Of a DNA stretch of 64,000 nucleotides, positions 33,462 to 43,994 are shown piece after piece; the first letter of the stretch is position 1, and every line of letters begins with the position of its first letter. The notes under the pieces were generated by a model, which ran no database searches, was not told where the DNA came from, and saw only the letters and a program-made list of their open reading frames with translations. The position numbers were made by a program, and so were the translations under genes. This DNA comes from Thermoproteota archaeon (lineage in GTDB: Archaea; Thermoproteota; Methanomethylicia; Methanomethylicales; Methanomethylicaceae): positions 128,809-192,808 of the forward strand of contig JAJHRG010000001.1 of NCBI GenBank assembly GCA_020832905.1, read 5' to 3'.

Positions 33462-34560
33462 CTTTCATTACTTTAAATATTCCATAATCTACAAGTACTT
33501 TAACTCCATTAGAAAAAATTTTATCTACTTCTATATCTCCTGTATCTACTCTTAAAAATTTTATATCCTTTAGTTTTTCCTTAGTAGAAATAATAATGAT
33601 ATTTTCTTTTCCTACCATTTTAATTACTTTTGGACTTATTTGCTGATTTCCTCTTCCAAATATAAATCCTTGTCTTCCTATTGGAGATACAATTATTTTT
33701 GCTTTCTTACCACTTATACATTCAAGTATTTCTTTTTCATTAACATCTTTTTTTAATAATTTTCTATTTAATAGTAAATCTACACCAAGTAAAGTTCCAT
33801 CAAGTCCTAATAATTCTAATATTTTCTTTACTGTAGTACCAGGACCAAGTATGTAAATTGTATCATCTTCCATATTTTCAATAATCCATTTTGCAATTGC
33901 TTTCATATTTTCAATAATATCATCTCTTACTGGTGTTGGTGCTTTCATTCCTTGTATATAATCAGGCTCATAAGGTGTTAGTAAGTATCCATACAATTTA
34001 GCAGATAATATACCAGCCCTATATGCTTCTTCATCAACATCTGCTACTTCAGCTTCTTTTAATGGTAATTCTCCCCAAAGATATTTTATGAGAAGTTCTG
34101 CAGCAACTCTTGGATTAATTGCAAAAACTCCACTTTGCATTTTTACACCTGCTGGAACTCCAATTACAGGTATCTTCATATCAATTGCATTAAGAATATC
34201 TCTTGCAGTTCCATCTCCTCCACAAAATACTATTATATCTAAGCCAGATTCAAGCATATATTTTGCAGCAAATTTTGTATCTTCAGCAGTTGTTTTTCCT
34301 CTTCTACCAGGTATTAATTTATAACTTATATTTAGTTTATTAAAAACATCTTCACCCATTTCTCCAGGGCAAGTCCAAAATTCTATAGTATTTGCTAATG
34401 ATCCTAATGATCTTAAAAATTCTTCAGCTCTTTTTAATGCTACTTTTTCAGCTCCAAGTTTTATAGCTTTTTCTAATATTTCTTCACCATCAGTTCCTTT
34501 AAGTCCTACAGCTCCTCCCATTCCTGCTATAGGATTAATTATAAATCCTACTTTTCTCAT
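33448..34560 (-). CDS. ATP-NAD kinase-like protein (COG3199 type)
   Basis: 370 aa with FIINPIAGMGGAVGLKGTDG at the N-terminus and DIIVFCGGDGTARDILNAI (GGDGT motif of NAD kinases and diacylglycerol kinases). IPVIGVPAGVKMQSGVFAINP is the conserved third block. A C-terminal domain (about 150 aa) follows with ISPIGRQGFIFGRGNQQISPKVI, typical of the COG3199 subgroup, which is separate from NAD kinase proper (NadK is at 56753). Substrate is unproven. It overlaps ileS by 4 nt. Confidence 0.85.
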   Translation of the reverse strand: MRKVGFIINPIAGMGGAVGLKGTDGEEILEKAIKLGAEKVALKRAEEFLRSLGSLANTIEFWTCPGEMGEDVFNKLNISYKLIPGRRGKTTAEDTKFAAKYMLESGLDIIVFCGGDGTARDILNAIDMKIPVIGVPAGVKMQSGVFAINPRVAAELLIKYLWGELPLKEAEVADVDEEAYRAGILSAKLYGYLLTPYEPDYIQGMKAPTPVRDDIIENMKAIAKWIIENMEDDTIYILGPGTTVKKILELLGLDGTLLGVDLLLNRKLLKKDVNEKEILECISGKKAKIIVSPIGRQGFIFGRGNQQISPKVIKMVGKENIIIISTKEKLKDIKFLRVDTGDIEVDKIFSNGVKVLVDYGIFKVMKVKVF

Positions 34561-37500
34561 GTTTTTATTTCTTCAATACTTATTGTTATTTTCTCATCAT
34601 CAATTTCCCATATTTCTTTTAATTGACCAGTTGGAATATCACCACTACATACATTAATTTCTTTTGCTCTTACTTCATTTGCTATATCATTAATCTTTTC
34701 CTTGATTATTTTTATAGTTTTTTCAGAATCAGTACTTATCCATACTTTTATGTATGCATCTACTTTTAAGTCTAATCTTTTTCTCATTTCTTGTATTCTT
34801 CTTATTACATCTCTTGTTAATCCTTCAGCTATTAATTCATCATACTTAGTTATGTCTAAGTATATAGTACCAAGACTAAATTTTTCTTCTTTAAAATTCT
34901 CAGGAAGAACTTGTTTTACTATGAAATATTCTGGTTTTAGCTCAATTTCTTCATTATTCACTTTTACTATTACTGATTTTCCTTCTTTTATTAAATTAAA
35001 AACTTCATTTTTATTCATTGAATTAAAAACTTCTAATATGACTTTGCTTTTTTCTCTAAATATTGGTCCTATTACTGGAAGATTTAATAAGATTTGAACT
35101 CCTTTTAATTTTCCTTCTTCTTTAGTAGATATTACCTCTATATTTTTTACATTTGCTTGATCTAATAGAATATGTCTTAATTTTGATATTGCATTTTTAA
35201 CATCATTACTATCTGTTACTATTATCATTTTACTTAATGGCTGTCTAATTTTTATTTTTGCACTTTGTCTAATTCCATAGGATACTTCTACTATTTCTCT
35301 TATTATTTTCATAAAGTTTTCTAATTCATTATCCTTCCATACATTAGAAAATTTTGGCCATGAGAATAAATGTATACTAATAGGCATTTCTTTGGTTCTA
35401 AACATTTCCTGATATATTTTCTCAGAAACAAAAGGCATCATTGGCGCAATTAATTTTAAGAAATTAAATAGAACCTCATATAAAGTAACATATACTGCAA
35501 TTTTATCATAATCATTAGTTTCTTTCCATGTTCTTCTTCTTATTATCCTAATATACCATCTACTTAGATCTTCTTTCATAAAGTTTTCTAATTCTCTTAT
35601 TGCATTAAATACACATAGATTTTCTAATTCTTTTGTCACTTTTTCTACTATATGATTAAATCTTGATAATATCCATTTATCTTCTTCTTTTAACCAATCT
35701 TTTACTTCATCTATCTTATACTTTTCTGGTGAAAATTTATCTAAGTTCATATATAGACTAGCAAAGTAGTATGTATTCCATAGAATATTTAGGAATCTTA
35801 ATGTTTCATCTAATCCTTTCCATGTAAATCTTAAATCTTCCCATGTTGTAAATCCTAATTCATACCATCTTAAAGCATCTCTTCCATATTTTTCTATTAC
35901 TTCTTCAGGATAAATTACATTTCCTAATGATTTATGCATTGCTCTTCCTTCTTGATCTATTGTAAAACCATGCATTAATACTCTCTTATATGGAACAGAA
36001 TCAAAACCAATTATACCACAAATCATTAATGTGTAAAACCATCCTCTTGTTTGATCATGCCCTTCAAGAATAAGATCTACTGGCCACCATTTTCTTAATT
36101 CTTCTTCATTTTGTGGATAATTCAATGAAGCAAAAGATGCTGCACCTGAATCCATCCAAACATCTAATACTTCTGGAATTCTTTTCATTTTACCTCCACA
36201 TTTACAAAATAATTCTATATTATCTATCCATGGTCTATGTAAATCTATTTCTCCTTCAATTTTATTAATCATTTTTTCCTTTAATTCCTTTAGTGATCCA
36301 ATAACTTCATATTTTTGACATTTTTCACATATCCAAATGGGAATTGGTATACCCCAATATCTTTGTCTTGAAATTACCCAATCTTTAGCATTTTTTATCC
36401 AATTTCCAAATCTTGCTTTTCCTGCCCATTCCGGAACCCATAATACTTTTTCATTCTCTTCAATCATTTTATCTTTAATTTGTGTAACTTTTATAAACCA
36501 TTGATCTGTAAGTCTTAGTATAAGTGGTGTTTTACATCTCCAGCAATGTGGATATCTATGTCTTGTTTTTTCAATTTTAAATAATAATCCCTTTTTAATA
36601 AGATCTTTTATTATTTCTTCATTTGCTTCTCTTACATACTTACCTGCATATTTTCCTCCTTCATTACTAAATTTTCCTTCTTCATTTACTGGACAGAATT
36701 CTGGAAGATTATACTCTTTTCCTACTTCATAATCTTCTTCTCCATGACCTGGAGCTACATGAACACATCCTGTACCTTCTTCTAGAGTAACATAAACATC
36801 ACTTAATACAACAAAATGAGCATTTGAGAATTCTTTTTGCTTAGGTACTTCTTCAATTAATGGATATTCATATTTTAACCATTCTAATTCCCTTCCAGGT
36901 ATTTTTTCTATAATTTCATATTTCATATCTCTAAATACATGATTTATTCTTTCTTCAGCCATAATGTAATATTCATTTCCTACTTTTACTTTTACATAAG
37001 TAAAGTTTGGATTTACCATTACTGCTAAATTAGCAGGAAGAGTCCAAGGTGTTGTTGTCCAGATTAATAAATATTCATTTTCCTTTCCTTTGATTTTAAA
37101 CTTTACATAGATAGAATCTTCTTCTATTTCTTTATATTCTTCTGTAACTTCGTATCCTGCTAATACTGTTTCACATCTTGGACACCAATGTACAATTTTC
37201 TTTCCTCTAGCTAGTAATCCCTTCTCATAAGCTCTTTTTATTAACCACCAAACAGATTCAATATAATTATTATCTAATGTTCTATAGGGATGATCCCAAT
37301 CCATCCAAACTCCTAAATTCTTAAATTGATTAATTGCAATTTTCAAATTATCAAGTGCATATTGTCTACAAGCATTAATAAAATTATCAATTCCTCTTTC
37401 TTCTATTTCCTTTTTACTTCTTATTCCTAACTTCTTTTCCACTAAAACCTCAATTGGTAAACCATGCATATCAAATCCTGGTTGATCTCTTACATTATAT

Positions 37501-37721
37501 CCTCTCATTCTGAAAAATCTAATATATACATCTTTTAGGATCTTATTCCAAGCAGTTCCTACATGAATTGGATTAGTAACATAAGGAGGCCCATCTAGGA
37601 AGTAGAATTTCTCTCCTTTTATATTTCTAATTTTTTCAGGTATTTTTTCTTCTTCCCAAAACTTCATTACTTCTTCTTCAATTTTTTTGAAATTATATTC
37701 TTTATTAATTAGTCCTATCAT
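34557..37721 (-). CDS. ileS: Isoleucyl-tRNA synthetase
   Basis: 1054 aa, class I synthetase. The HIGH-type motif is PPYVTNPIHVGTAW near residue 46, the KMSKS-type loop is RAMHKSLGNVI near residue 595. The editing (CP1) domain between them has the T-rich stretch LLIWTTTPWTLPANLAVMVNP. A tRNA anticodon-binding domain and C-terminal ribbon (CRCKTP/CEKCQ/CKCGGK cysteines within) complete the protein. Length fits archaeal IleS. It is divergent from aglB over a short gap. Confidence 0.97.
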   Translation of the reverse strand: MIGLINKEYNFKKIEEEVMKFWEEEKIPEKIRNIKGEKFYFLDGPPYVTNPIHVGTAWNKILKDVYIRFFRMRGYNVRDQPGFDMHGLPIEVLVEKKLGIRSKKEIEERGIDNFINACRQYALDNLKIAINQFKNLGVWMDWDHPYRTLDNNYIESVWWLIKRAYEKGLLARGKKIVHWCPRCETVLAGYEVTEEYKEIEEDSIYVKFKIKGKENEYLLIWTTTPWTLPANLAVMVNPNFTYVKVKVGNEYYIMAEERINHVFRDMKYEIIEKIPGRELEWLKYEYPLIEEVPKQKEFSNAHFVVLSDVYVTLEEGTGCVHVAPGHGEEDYEVGKEYNLPEFCPVNEEGKFSNEGGKYAGKYVREANEEIIKDLIKKGLLFKIEKTRHRYPHCWRCKTPLILRLTDQWFIKVTQIKDKMIEENEKVLWVPEWAGKARFGNWIKNAKDWVISRQRYWGIPIPIWICEKCQKYEVIGSLKELKEKMINKIEGEIDLHRPWIDNIELFCKCGGKMKRIPEVLDVWMDSGAASFASLNYPQNEEELRKWWPVDLILEGHDQTRGWFYTLMICGIIGFDSVPYKRVLMHGFTIDQEGRAMHKSLGNVIYPEEVIEKYGRDALRWYELGFTTWEDLRFTWKGLDETLRFLNILWNTYYFASLYMNLDKFSPEKYKIDEVKDWLKEEDKWILSRFNHIVEKVTKELENLCVFNAIRELENFMKEDLSRWYIRIIRRRTWKETNDYDKIAVYVTLYEVLFNFLKLIAPMMPFVSEKIYQEMFRTKEMPISIHLFSWPKFSNVWKDNELENFMKIIREIVEVSYGIRQSAKIKIRQPLSKMIIVTDSNDVKNAISKLRHILLDQANVKNIEVISTKEEGKLKGVQILLNLPVIGPIFREKSKVILEVFNSMNKNEVFNLIKEGKSVIVKVNNEEIELKPEYFIVKQVLPENFKEEKFSLGTIYLDITKYDELIAEGLTRDVIRRIQEMRKRLDLKVDAYIKVWISTDSEKTIKIIKEKINDIANEVRAKEINVCSGDIPTGQLKEIWEIDDEKITISIEEIKT

Positions 37722-37806
37722 TCTTAGTCACTATATTTTTGAAATATTTGAGCAATATAGTTTAAATTTTTCCTTTTTCAAAAATTTTATGTCTAAGAGG
37801 ATAAAT

Positions 37807-39828
37807 ATGAAATTTATGGCTAGTAAAGTAAGTAAAAAAGATATAATCATATATGTTTTATTACTAGGCATTATTGCATTCTCAGTAATATTACGAATTC
37901 TCCCCATGTTTTGGGGAGTATATTTAGATGAATTTGATCCATATATACATTACAAAGGTGCTATGTATATATTGGAAAATGGTTTTTCAGCATGGTTCTC
38001 TTGGTTTGATCCTACTAGATGGGCTCCATGGGGTACAGATGTACCATCTCAAGCACAATTAGGTCCTCCATTCACTGGTGCTATATTTTATCTTTTTTTA
38101 AAACAAATTGGAATAAATATATCATTAATGGAAGCTTTAGCAATATTTCCAGTAATTTCTGGAGCAATTCTTACTTTTTTGATATACATACTAGGAAAAG
38201 AACTTGTAAATAAGTATGCAGGTCTATTTGCAGCATTTGTTTTTGCAATTGATCCTACTTCATTACAGAGAACTGGATTTGGATTTTTTGATACTGAGGC
38301 TACAGGACTATTAGGAATGTTACTATCAATTATATTTTTCATTAAGGCATTAGAAAAAAGAACAATTCCTTATGCTATAATATCTGGACTATCTCTTGCT
38401 TATATGACATTCTGTTGGGGAGCTTACTTATATCCACTAAATCTCTTTGCTTTATATACTATATTAATGATAATAATTGGAAGATGGAGTAAGCAACTTT
38501 CACTTACAATAACTATAGTCTCATCAATTACTATGTTTGCCATGGCATTAGCTCCAAATATTGGATTATCAACTGCTATTTCTCCAGCTACTACTGCTCC
38601 AATTTTTGCATTTATTTTATGTCTAATAACGTCATTTACATCATATATTCAAGATATTAATTTAAGAAGAAAAGTTTCTATTGGTAGTGTTATCTTTATA
38701 ATAATTACTGCCATAGTTATTGTATTTAGTGGATTACTTGGTCCTATTACTGGTAAGTTTTTAGTATTTATAAATCCATTTATAAGAACTCAAGCACCTA
38801 TAATTAGTACTGTTGGTGAACAATTTCCTGCAACTTGGGCAACTTTCTTTAGTAACTATCATATACTTACAATTTTAGCTCCTGCAGGTGCTTATTTTGC
38901 AATAAAGAGAGCAAATAATAAAGATATTTTTATAGTATTATTTACATTAATGGCAATATATGGTGCTGCAAATTATGTAAGATTACTAATTATAGTAGCA
39001 CCCTCTCTTGCAATCTTAAGTGCTTTAGCTTTAAATTCTATTCTTAGTCATATATTTACTAAAAAAGAAGAATTAAAAAGCAAAAAAGCTCGTATAAAAC
39101 AGTTAGGAAGAGTTTATGCTATTATTATAATTGTAGTAGTAGCAATAGGATTTATTCCTACTGTAAATGCAACAAGATTAGCAAATAGACCAGTTATGTT
39201 GCTTTCTTCAGCAACAGGAGCTACTACTATAATTACTGATTGGATTGATGCACTAAATTGGATGCGTGATAATATTCCATATAGTAGTATAATAGGTTGT
39301 TGGTGGGATTATGGATATTGGATAAATGTTATTGCAAATAAGTCAGTAATTGCTGATAACTCAACTACAAATAGTACTCAAATAAAATTAATTGCAGAAG
39401 CTTTTTTAAATAATGAAGAATATGCACTTAATATATTTAAAGTAATGAAAGTTGATTATGTTGTAGTTTATGAACCTTGGATTCTTTTAAAAACAGAACC
39501 ACAAATAGCATTACCTCCATGGAGTGTTATTGGAGATTTTGAAAAATCAACAGCAATGATGGCTATTGCTGAATATAATGTTTCTGATTATATTTCTACA
39601 TTACCATTAAATATAGGAGGAAAAATTATGAATTGGCCTTTACCAATTGGTCCAAAAGCACATAATACTCTATTGTATCAATTACTATTCTATCCTTTTA
39701 GAGAAGGATATAGGCAACTACTTGGTATTGATATTGAAGAACCAAAATACTTCCAACTTGTATATCATTCTAATAATTACTGGGTACTAATATACAAAGT
39801 AAATTATCCTGATTTAGAATCAGATTGA
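37807..39828 (+). CDS. aglB: Oligosaccharyltransferase AglB (STT3)
   Basis: About 673 aa, transfers lipid-linked glycan to Asn-X-Ser/Thr sites on secreted proteins. The N-terminal half has around 12 membrane helices with the DxD-type metal site in VYLDEFDPYIHYKG. The soluble C-terminal domain has the WWDYG motif (GCWWDYGYWI). AGAGG lies 6 nt before the ATG at 37807, so the longer ORF beginning at 37687, which lies in the promoter, is not used. Sugar genes at 15-20 kb and DegT are plausible donors. Its last 25 bp overlap nop10. Confidence 0.94.
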   Translation: MKFMASKVSKKDIIIYVLLLGIIAFSVILRILPMFWGVYLDEFDPYIHYKGAMYILENGFSAWFSWFDPTRWAPWGTDVPSQAQLGPPFTGAIFYLFLKQIGINISLMEALAIFPVISGAILTFLIYILGKELVNKYAGLFAAFVFAIDPTSLQRTGFGFFDTEATGLLGMLLSIIFFIKALEKRTIPYAIISGLSLAYMTFCWGAYLYPLNLFALYTILMIIIGRWSKQLSLTITIVSSITMFAMALAPNIGLSTAISPATTAPIFAFILCLITSFTSYIQDINLRRKVSIGSVIFIIITAIVIVFSGLLGPITGKFLVFINPFIRTQAPIISTVGEQFPATWATFFSNYHILTILAPAGAYFAIKRANNKDIFIVLFTLMAIYGAANYVRLLIIVAPSLAILSALALNSILSHIFTKKEELKSKKARIKQLGRVYAIIIIVVVAIGFIPTVNATRLANRPVMLLSSATGATTIITDWIDALNWMRDNIPYSSIIGCWWDYGYWINVIANKSVIADNSTTNSTQIKLIAEAFLNNEEYALNIFKVMKVDYVVVYEPWILLKTEPQIALPPWSVIGDFEKSTAMMAIAEYNVSDYISTLPLNIGGKIMNWPLPIGPKAHNTLLYQLLFYPFREGYRQLLGIDIEEPKYFQLVYHSNNYWVLIYKVNYPDLESD

Positions 39829-39998
39829 AGATTTTTTAATGATAATATTAATGCTAATCTATATTTACTATATTTATTTTCAGGAGAGAATCTTGCTGGA
39901 CGAGGATTTTTAAGTTGTCCACCACAATATGGACATTTATCATCTCTTAATGTATATTCTCCACAAGAAATACATTTTTTCATTTTCATTTTTTTCAC
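39804..39998 (-). CDS. nop10: Ribosome biogenesis protein Nop10
   Basis: 64 aa, small zinc protein of the H/ACA pseudouridylation complex with Cbf5, Gar1 and L7Ae. The motif is KCISCGEYTLRDDKCPYCGGQ, then NPRPARFSPENKYSKYRLAL, all typical. The GTG start overlaps the aIF2-alpha stop as GTGA. The last gene of the replication/translation series. Its 3' end overlaps the convergent aglB by 25 bp. Confidence 0.95.
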   Translation of the reverse strand: MKKMKMKKCISCGEYTLRDDKCPYCGGQLKNPRPARFSPENKYSKYRLALILSLKNLQSDSKSG

Positions 39999-40774
39999 TT
40001 CGTGAAAGATCCTGTTCCACCTAATTGTGTTATCTTATTTATTATCTTTTCAGTACATTCTTTTAGTATATTTTCAGCGGTTTTATAATCTCTTGCAATT
40101 ACTCTTATTCTATATCTTGGAGCTCCTAAATATGTAATTTCAACTTTTGCATCTTTATTATTGATTTCTCCTGAAAGTAAAGCTTCCTTAATATCTTCAA
40201 TACCTTTTGGTTTTTTTGATGTTAATGTTAATACTCCTGATACTTCTACTAATGGAATTTCAATATGATGTTTTGCAATTTCATATATTGTATCTGCCCA
40301 TTCTTTTTTTATTCCTTTATCAATTAATACTTTTGGTCCATTTATTACAGTAGCTTCTAATGCAGCATAAAAATCTCCAAATTGATCTTCCAAAGGTATA
40401 GCAATTTTATCAATAGCTTCTGATATTGGCATATTAAGCTTTTTTGTAATTTCTTCAAAAATCTTTTCAGATTTCTTAAATCTTTTCCATTGAATTAATT
40501 TCTCTTTTTTTTCTCTATCTGTTACTCTCTTTAATGATAAATCAATATGACCTTTTTTCTCATCTACACGAATTACTTTGAGTACAAGCTTCTGTCCTTC
40601 CTTTATAAAATCTCTTATATTCCTTACCCAGACTGATGCAACCTCACCTATTGGTACATATCCTATTTTATCAAATTCATCTAACTTTACATAAGCTCCA
40701 TGATCATATATCTTTGTAGGTGTAGCAATTACAAGTTCTCCCAGTTCAGGAAATTCTCTTTTCCTAAATGGCAA
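39995..40774 (-). CDS. eif2a: Translation initiation factor aIF2 alpha subunit
   Basis: 259 aa. N-terminal S1 domain (GELVIATPTKIYDHGAYVKLDEFDKIGYVPIGEVA, residues 12-46, then GHIDLSLKRV), helical middle domain and C-terminal alpha/beta domain (KVEITYLGAPRYRIRVIARDYKTAENIL). It is part of the heterotrimer that carries initiator tRNA. The start codon is TTG with GGTGA 5 nt upstream. Conserved order: S27e before, Nop10 after. Confidence 0.96.
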   Translation of the reverse strand: MPFRKREFPELGELVIATPTKIYDHGAYVKLDEFDKIGYVPIGEVASVWVRNIRDFIKEGQKLVLKVIRVDEKKGHIDLSLKRVTDREKKEKLIQWKRFKKSEKIFEEITKKLNMPISEAIDKIAIPLEDQFGDFYAALEATVINGPKVLIDKGIKKEWADTIYEIAKHHIEIPLVEVSGVLTLTSKKPKGIEDIKEALLSGEINNKDAKVEITYLGAPRYRIRVIARDYKTAENILKECTEKIINKITQLGGTGSFTK

Positions 40775-40779
40775 TTATT

Positions 40780-40977
40780 TCACCAAACTTCTTTTATTTT
40801 ATCAGTTAATATTTTGGCTTTTCCTCCTGTTGGTCTTACTAATTCTCTACCACATATATTACATTTAACTACAATAGAAGCATGAGAGAATGTTACTTGT
40901 TCATTTCCACAATCTGGACACTCAATTTTTATAAACTTACTCTTTGGCATTGGTACTAAGATTTCTCTTTTTCTCAA
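40780..40977 (-). CDS. rps27e: Ribosomal protein S27e
   Basis: 65 aa small-subunit zinc protein with C4 ribbon [33 protein letters not shown] start is used, preceded by GAGGTGATT at 5 nt spacing. It lies between L44e and aIF2-alpha in the conserved archaeal order. Confidence 0.96.
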   Translation of the reverse strand: MRKREILVPMPKSKFIKIECPDCGNEQVTFSHASIVVKCNICGRELVRPTGGKAKILTDKIKEVW

Positions 40978-40988
40978 AAATAATCACC

Positions 40989-41264
40989 TCATACAATTTC
41001 TAATTTCTTTAATCTTATTCCTCTTCTCTGATATTGATGTCCACATACCTTACACTTAAGCTTAATGCTTAGTTTCTTAGTAGTCTTTGCAAATCTCTTT
41101 TGTACAGGTTTTCTTGAACTTCCATATCCTTTCTTTTTTCTTGCATATCTTCTTGCACCTTCTGCTAAGGCTCTTTCTCTTCCTTTTTTATATAATGTAA
41201 CAGTATGAACAGTATGTGCTTTACATCTAGGACAATATGTATTTATCTCCTTTGGGACCTTCAT
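40989..41264 (-). CDS. rpl44e: Ribosomal protein L44e
   Basis: About 91 aa large-subunit zinc protein. Motifs are TYCPRCKAHTVHTVTLYKKG and LKCKVCGHQYQRRGIRLKKLEI. The ATG at 41264 (KVPKEINTYC) is preferred over the upstream TTG at 41273; GGGAGG lies 9-10 nt before it. The gene almost touches GINS upstream and S27e downstream. Confidence 0.96.
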   Translation of the reverse strand: MKVPKEINTYCPRCKAHTVHTVTLYKKGRERALAEGARRYARKKKGYGSSRKPVQKRFAKTTKKLSIKLKCKVCGHQYQRRGIRLKKLEIV

Positions 41265-41265
41265 T

Positions 41266-41718
41266 TTATTCAAACCTCCCTTCTATTGGAATAGCTACAC
41301 CTCTTTTTATTAATACCTCTGCATTTTGCAATGGTAATGAAACCACATCTTCAGCTTTATAGGGACCATAAGTCCTCCCATCTATTCCAATAAATGATGA
41401 AACATCTTGAAGAATTCTTACTAATATTCTTTTCGGACTTTCTGTCTTTTTTTCAAGTAAAAGTATAAATTCATCAAATACATCAGTAATTGATTCTATT
41501 GATTTTAAGGCCTTTTTTTCTTTTCTTATTTTTATTATTTTCTCTAATAGTAATCTTACTCTTTTAATTTCTACTTCATTTAATTTTCTTAAACTCTCTT
41601 TATCCTCTTTTAATTTTTCTAAGTAATTTCTTAATTCTTCTAAAAAACTTTGAGAAATTTCTTGTAATTCCTTACTTTTCTTTTCATTTAACCAAATTTC
41701 AATTAACTTTTTATACAT
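41266..41718 (-). CDS. GINS complex subunit (Gins51-like)
   Basis: 150 aa DNA-replication factor that associates with MCM and GAN/RecJ. A helical N-terminal A domain (residues 1-100) is followed by the small B domain with YGPYKAEDVVSLPLQNAEVLIKRGVAIPI. Order A-B is typical of Gins51/Gins15. It overlaps priS by one nt. Its place beside primase, PCNA and ribosomal genes is a well-known archaeal arrangement. Confidence 0.88.
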   Translation of the reverse strand: MYKKLIEIWLNEKKSKELQEISQSFLEELRNYLEKLKEDKESLRKLNEVEIKRVRLLLEKIIKIRKEKKALKSIESITDVFDEFILLLEKKTESPKRILVRILQDVSSFIGIDGRTYGPYKAEDVVSLPLQNAEVLIKRGVAIPIEGRFE

Positions 41719-42947
41719 TAACTCAACAACTCCGCAACTCCTTTACATAAAAGATAAATACCTAGACTTTTTGGAACTTCTATTTCTTTATCTTTTATTG
41801 GTCCAATTTCATAATCTCCTATTCTTATTTTTGGAATTTCCTTTACATAGATTTTTATCTCTCCAGATCTAAATACAATTGAATCTTTCAAGGGATCAAA
41901 CTTCTCTAAATCATTATATGATAGTCTACATACTTTTAATCCTGTTTTTCCATGTAGACTATTTGGATATCTTATTAATCTCTTTATATCAATAGTTACT
42001 CTCTCATCAATATTACATAAAATATCTCTAATAGCAATATTAATTATTTTTACAATATTTCCTATTCCTACTTTTTTAAGTCTAGTCCATGATGATGGAT
42101 TAGACATTATATCCTCAAGAATTTTTTCTCTATTTTTTATTATAATTTCTGCTTTTTTACCAATAACTTTTTCTAGTTCTTCTAATGTACATTTATTTAT
42201 ATATTCATAAAAAACTCTTGCAATTCTTCCTTTCCATCCTGGATCTTTAGGATCTGGTCCTATTATTGATCCATTACTTCCTATTTTAAAACCATGAAGT
42301 CTTGGTTCTAGACCTATTCCTTTTACATAATCTACAATTTCTCTTCTTCCATCACTACTTAATTTTTTAAAATTTTCTGATAATACATGAATATGATATC
42401 CTCTATGTCCTGAAAAACATATCTCTATTTCTCCTATTTTTACTCCAAAATCAGGAATTAAATATTCATCGATTAGTTTAAATACTTCTTCCTTTGCTAT
42501 ATTAAGACAATTTTCACATATCCATGAAATTGATTCTATTTTTTTCTCTCCACAATTTGGACAATTTTCAGGTGCATGACCAATTCCTTGGAAATTACAA
42601 TTTCTACATATCCATTTATCATGATCTACTTTACAATTAGTTGGTATATGATCTGCATCAACATCAAATATTAAATCAGCTCCTTCCCAACCCTTAACAT
42701 TCATATCAGTTGCATGAGGTTCTTTATAGTATGCTGAAGAGTAATATAGATGTAAGGGGGTATTCTTCTCTATATATTCTTTTAAGGATTTTAAATCATT
42801 AAAACTCATATGTCTTATCATTATATCATTTTCAAAAGGAACAATTGCAATTTCTCTTTTATTTAAATCTTTAATAAATAATTCTTCTTCACTTAAATGT
42901 TTATAATACTTTTTAAATTCCTGTAAAACTAGATCATATTTTTTCAT
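41718..42947 (-). CDS. priS: DNA primase catalytic subunit
   Basis: 409 aa. Catalytic Asp residues are in ADLIFDVDADHIP (residues about 89-101), and FSGHRGYHIHVLS gives the conserved SGxRGxHxHV motif. A zinc-binding insert with CRNCNFQGIGHAPENCPNCGEKK and a further CENC lies between. It synthesises primers with PriL, whose gene overlaps by 14 nt. The protein is slightly longer than most archaeal PriS because of the C-rich insert. Confidence 0.95.
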   Translation of the reverse strand: MKKYDLVLQEFKKYYKHLSEEELFIKDLNKREIAIVPFENDIMIRHMSFNDLKSLKEYIEKNTPLHLYYSSAYYKEPHATDMNVKGWEGADLIFDVDADHIPTNCKVDHDKWICRNCNFQGIGHAPENCPNCGEKKIESISWICENCLNIAKEEVFKLIDEYLIPDFGVKIGEIEICFSGHRGYHIHVLSENFKKLSSDGRREIVDYVKGIGLEPRLHGFKIGSNGSIIGPDPKDPGWKGRIARVFYEYINKCTLEELEKVIGKKAEIIIKNREKILEDIMSNPSSWTRLKKVGIGNIVKIINIAIRDILCNIDERVTIDIKRLIRYPNSLHGKTGLKVCRLSYNDLEKFDPLKDSIVFRSGEIKIYVKEIPKIRIGDYEIGPIKDKEIEVPKSLGIYLLCKGVAELLS

Positions 42948-43950
42948 TCTTCTTTTTCCTCATTATTTTATAATATTGTAATGGGTGTTTAATCTTTTTA
43001 CATAATTCATTAGGTTCTACACAAATTCCAAATGATTTAAGTACTTCACATTTTGGTGGAAGATATCTTATTTTTGAACCTATCATTCCAGCAATATGTT
43101 GTATTTGATATCTTGTTTTATTTTCATTAAAATCTGCTACATTCCTGAAATATTCTAAAACTTCTTCTACACTCATTCCTATATTTAGTAGAAATGATGT
43201 AACTGTAAATCTAGCCATATGGGTGATAGCCTTACCACTTTTCATTTCTTTTATAAGATAAGAAATACAAGGTGGTAAATCTTCTTTTATTGGAGTATAA
43301 ATTTCCTTATATTCTTCTTTTATTTCTTTTCTTTCAATTTTACTCTTTACTACTTCTGCCTTATATAGAAGCTTTTCTGGTAACTTTAATCTCTTAATTT
43401 CTTCCTCTTCTGATTTCTTTATTATTTTATTTTTTACAGCTTCTGAAATAAGTCTTGCAATTTTTACTTTTTTCAAATATACTTTTCCTTTATCTAACAA
43501 TGAATTTATGAGTTTCCATTCTCTAGCTTGAAATCTTGGAGCTATTTCAAGGAACTGTTCAACTGGAATTATGAAATTATCTTCAATTAGTTCTAAATCC
43601 CAATTAAATCCATCTTTTGCTATTTCTATTATCTTATAGTTATCTTCTGTAATAAGCATTTCATAGTATAGTTTTTGTTCATTATTTGCAAATCTTCTTA
43701 TAAGCCATGCGTCTTTTAATCCATATATTAATGCAAGAGCAACTGCATATGATAGTATTTCTTTCTCAGGATCATAAAGATCTACTTTAATTAATTTACC
43801 ATCTATAGCAAATTTAACTCTTTCTAAAGCTCTTTCTACTATATCATCATATTTATCTGTAAAATCATCTATACTTAGGTTCAAACTCTCTATATATTCA
43901 GAGGCTTTTTTTAAAAATGGATATTTTGCTAAATCCTCTTTTGTAAGCAT
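42934..43950 (-). CDS. priL: DNA primase large subunit
   Basis: 338 aa. The C-terminal domain has cysteines for the [4Fe-4S] cluster (LPPCISYLIKEM, then CEVLKSFGICVEPNELCKKIKHPLQYY). The N-terminal part is helical. It stabilises and positions PriS. It lies 44 bp after PCNA on the same strand and is the second gene of the replication set. Confidence 0.93.
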   Translation of the reverse strand: MLTKEDLAKYPFLKKASEYIESLNLSIDDFTDKYDDIVERALERVKFAIDGKLIKVDLYDPEKEILSYAVALALIYGLKDAWLIRRFANNEQKLYYEMLITEDNYKIIEIAKDGFNWDLELIEDNFIIPVEQFLEIAPRFQAREWKLINSLLDKGKVYLKKVKIARLISEAVKNKIIKKSEEEEIKRLKLPEKLLYKAEVVKSKIERKEIKEEYKEIYTPIKEDLPPCISYLIKEMKSGKAITHMARFTVTSFLLNIGMSVEEVLEYFRNVADFNENKTRYQIQHIAGMIGSKIRYLPPKCEVLKSFGICVEPNELCKKIKHPLQYYKIMRKKKNEKI

Positions 43951-43994
43951 CCAAAGATTAAAAAGTAATAAAAAGTATTAAGATTTTCGGGGTA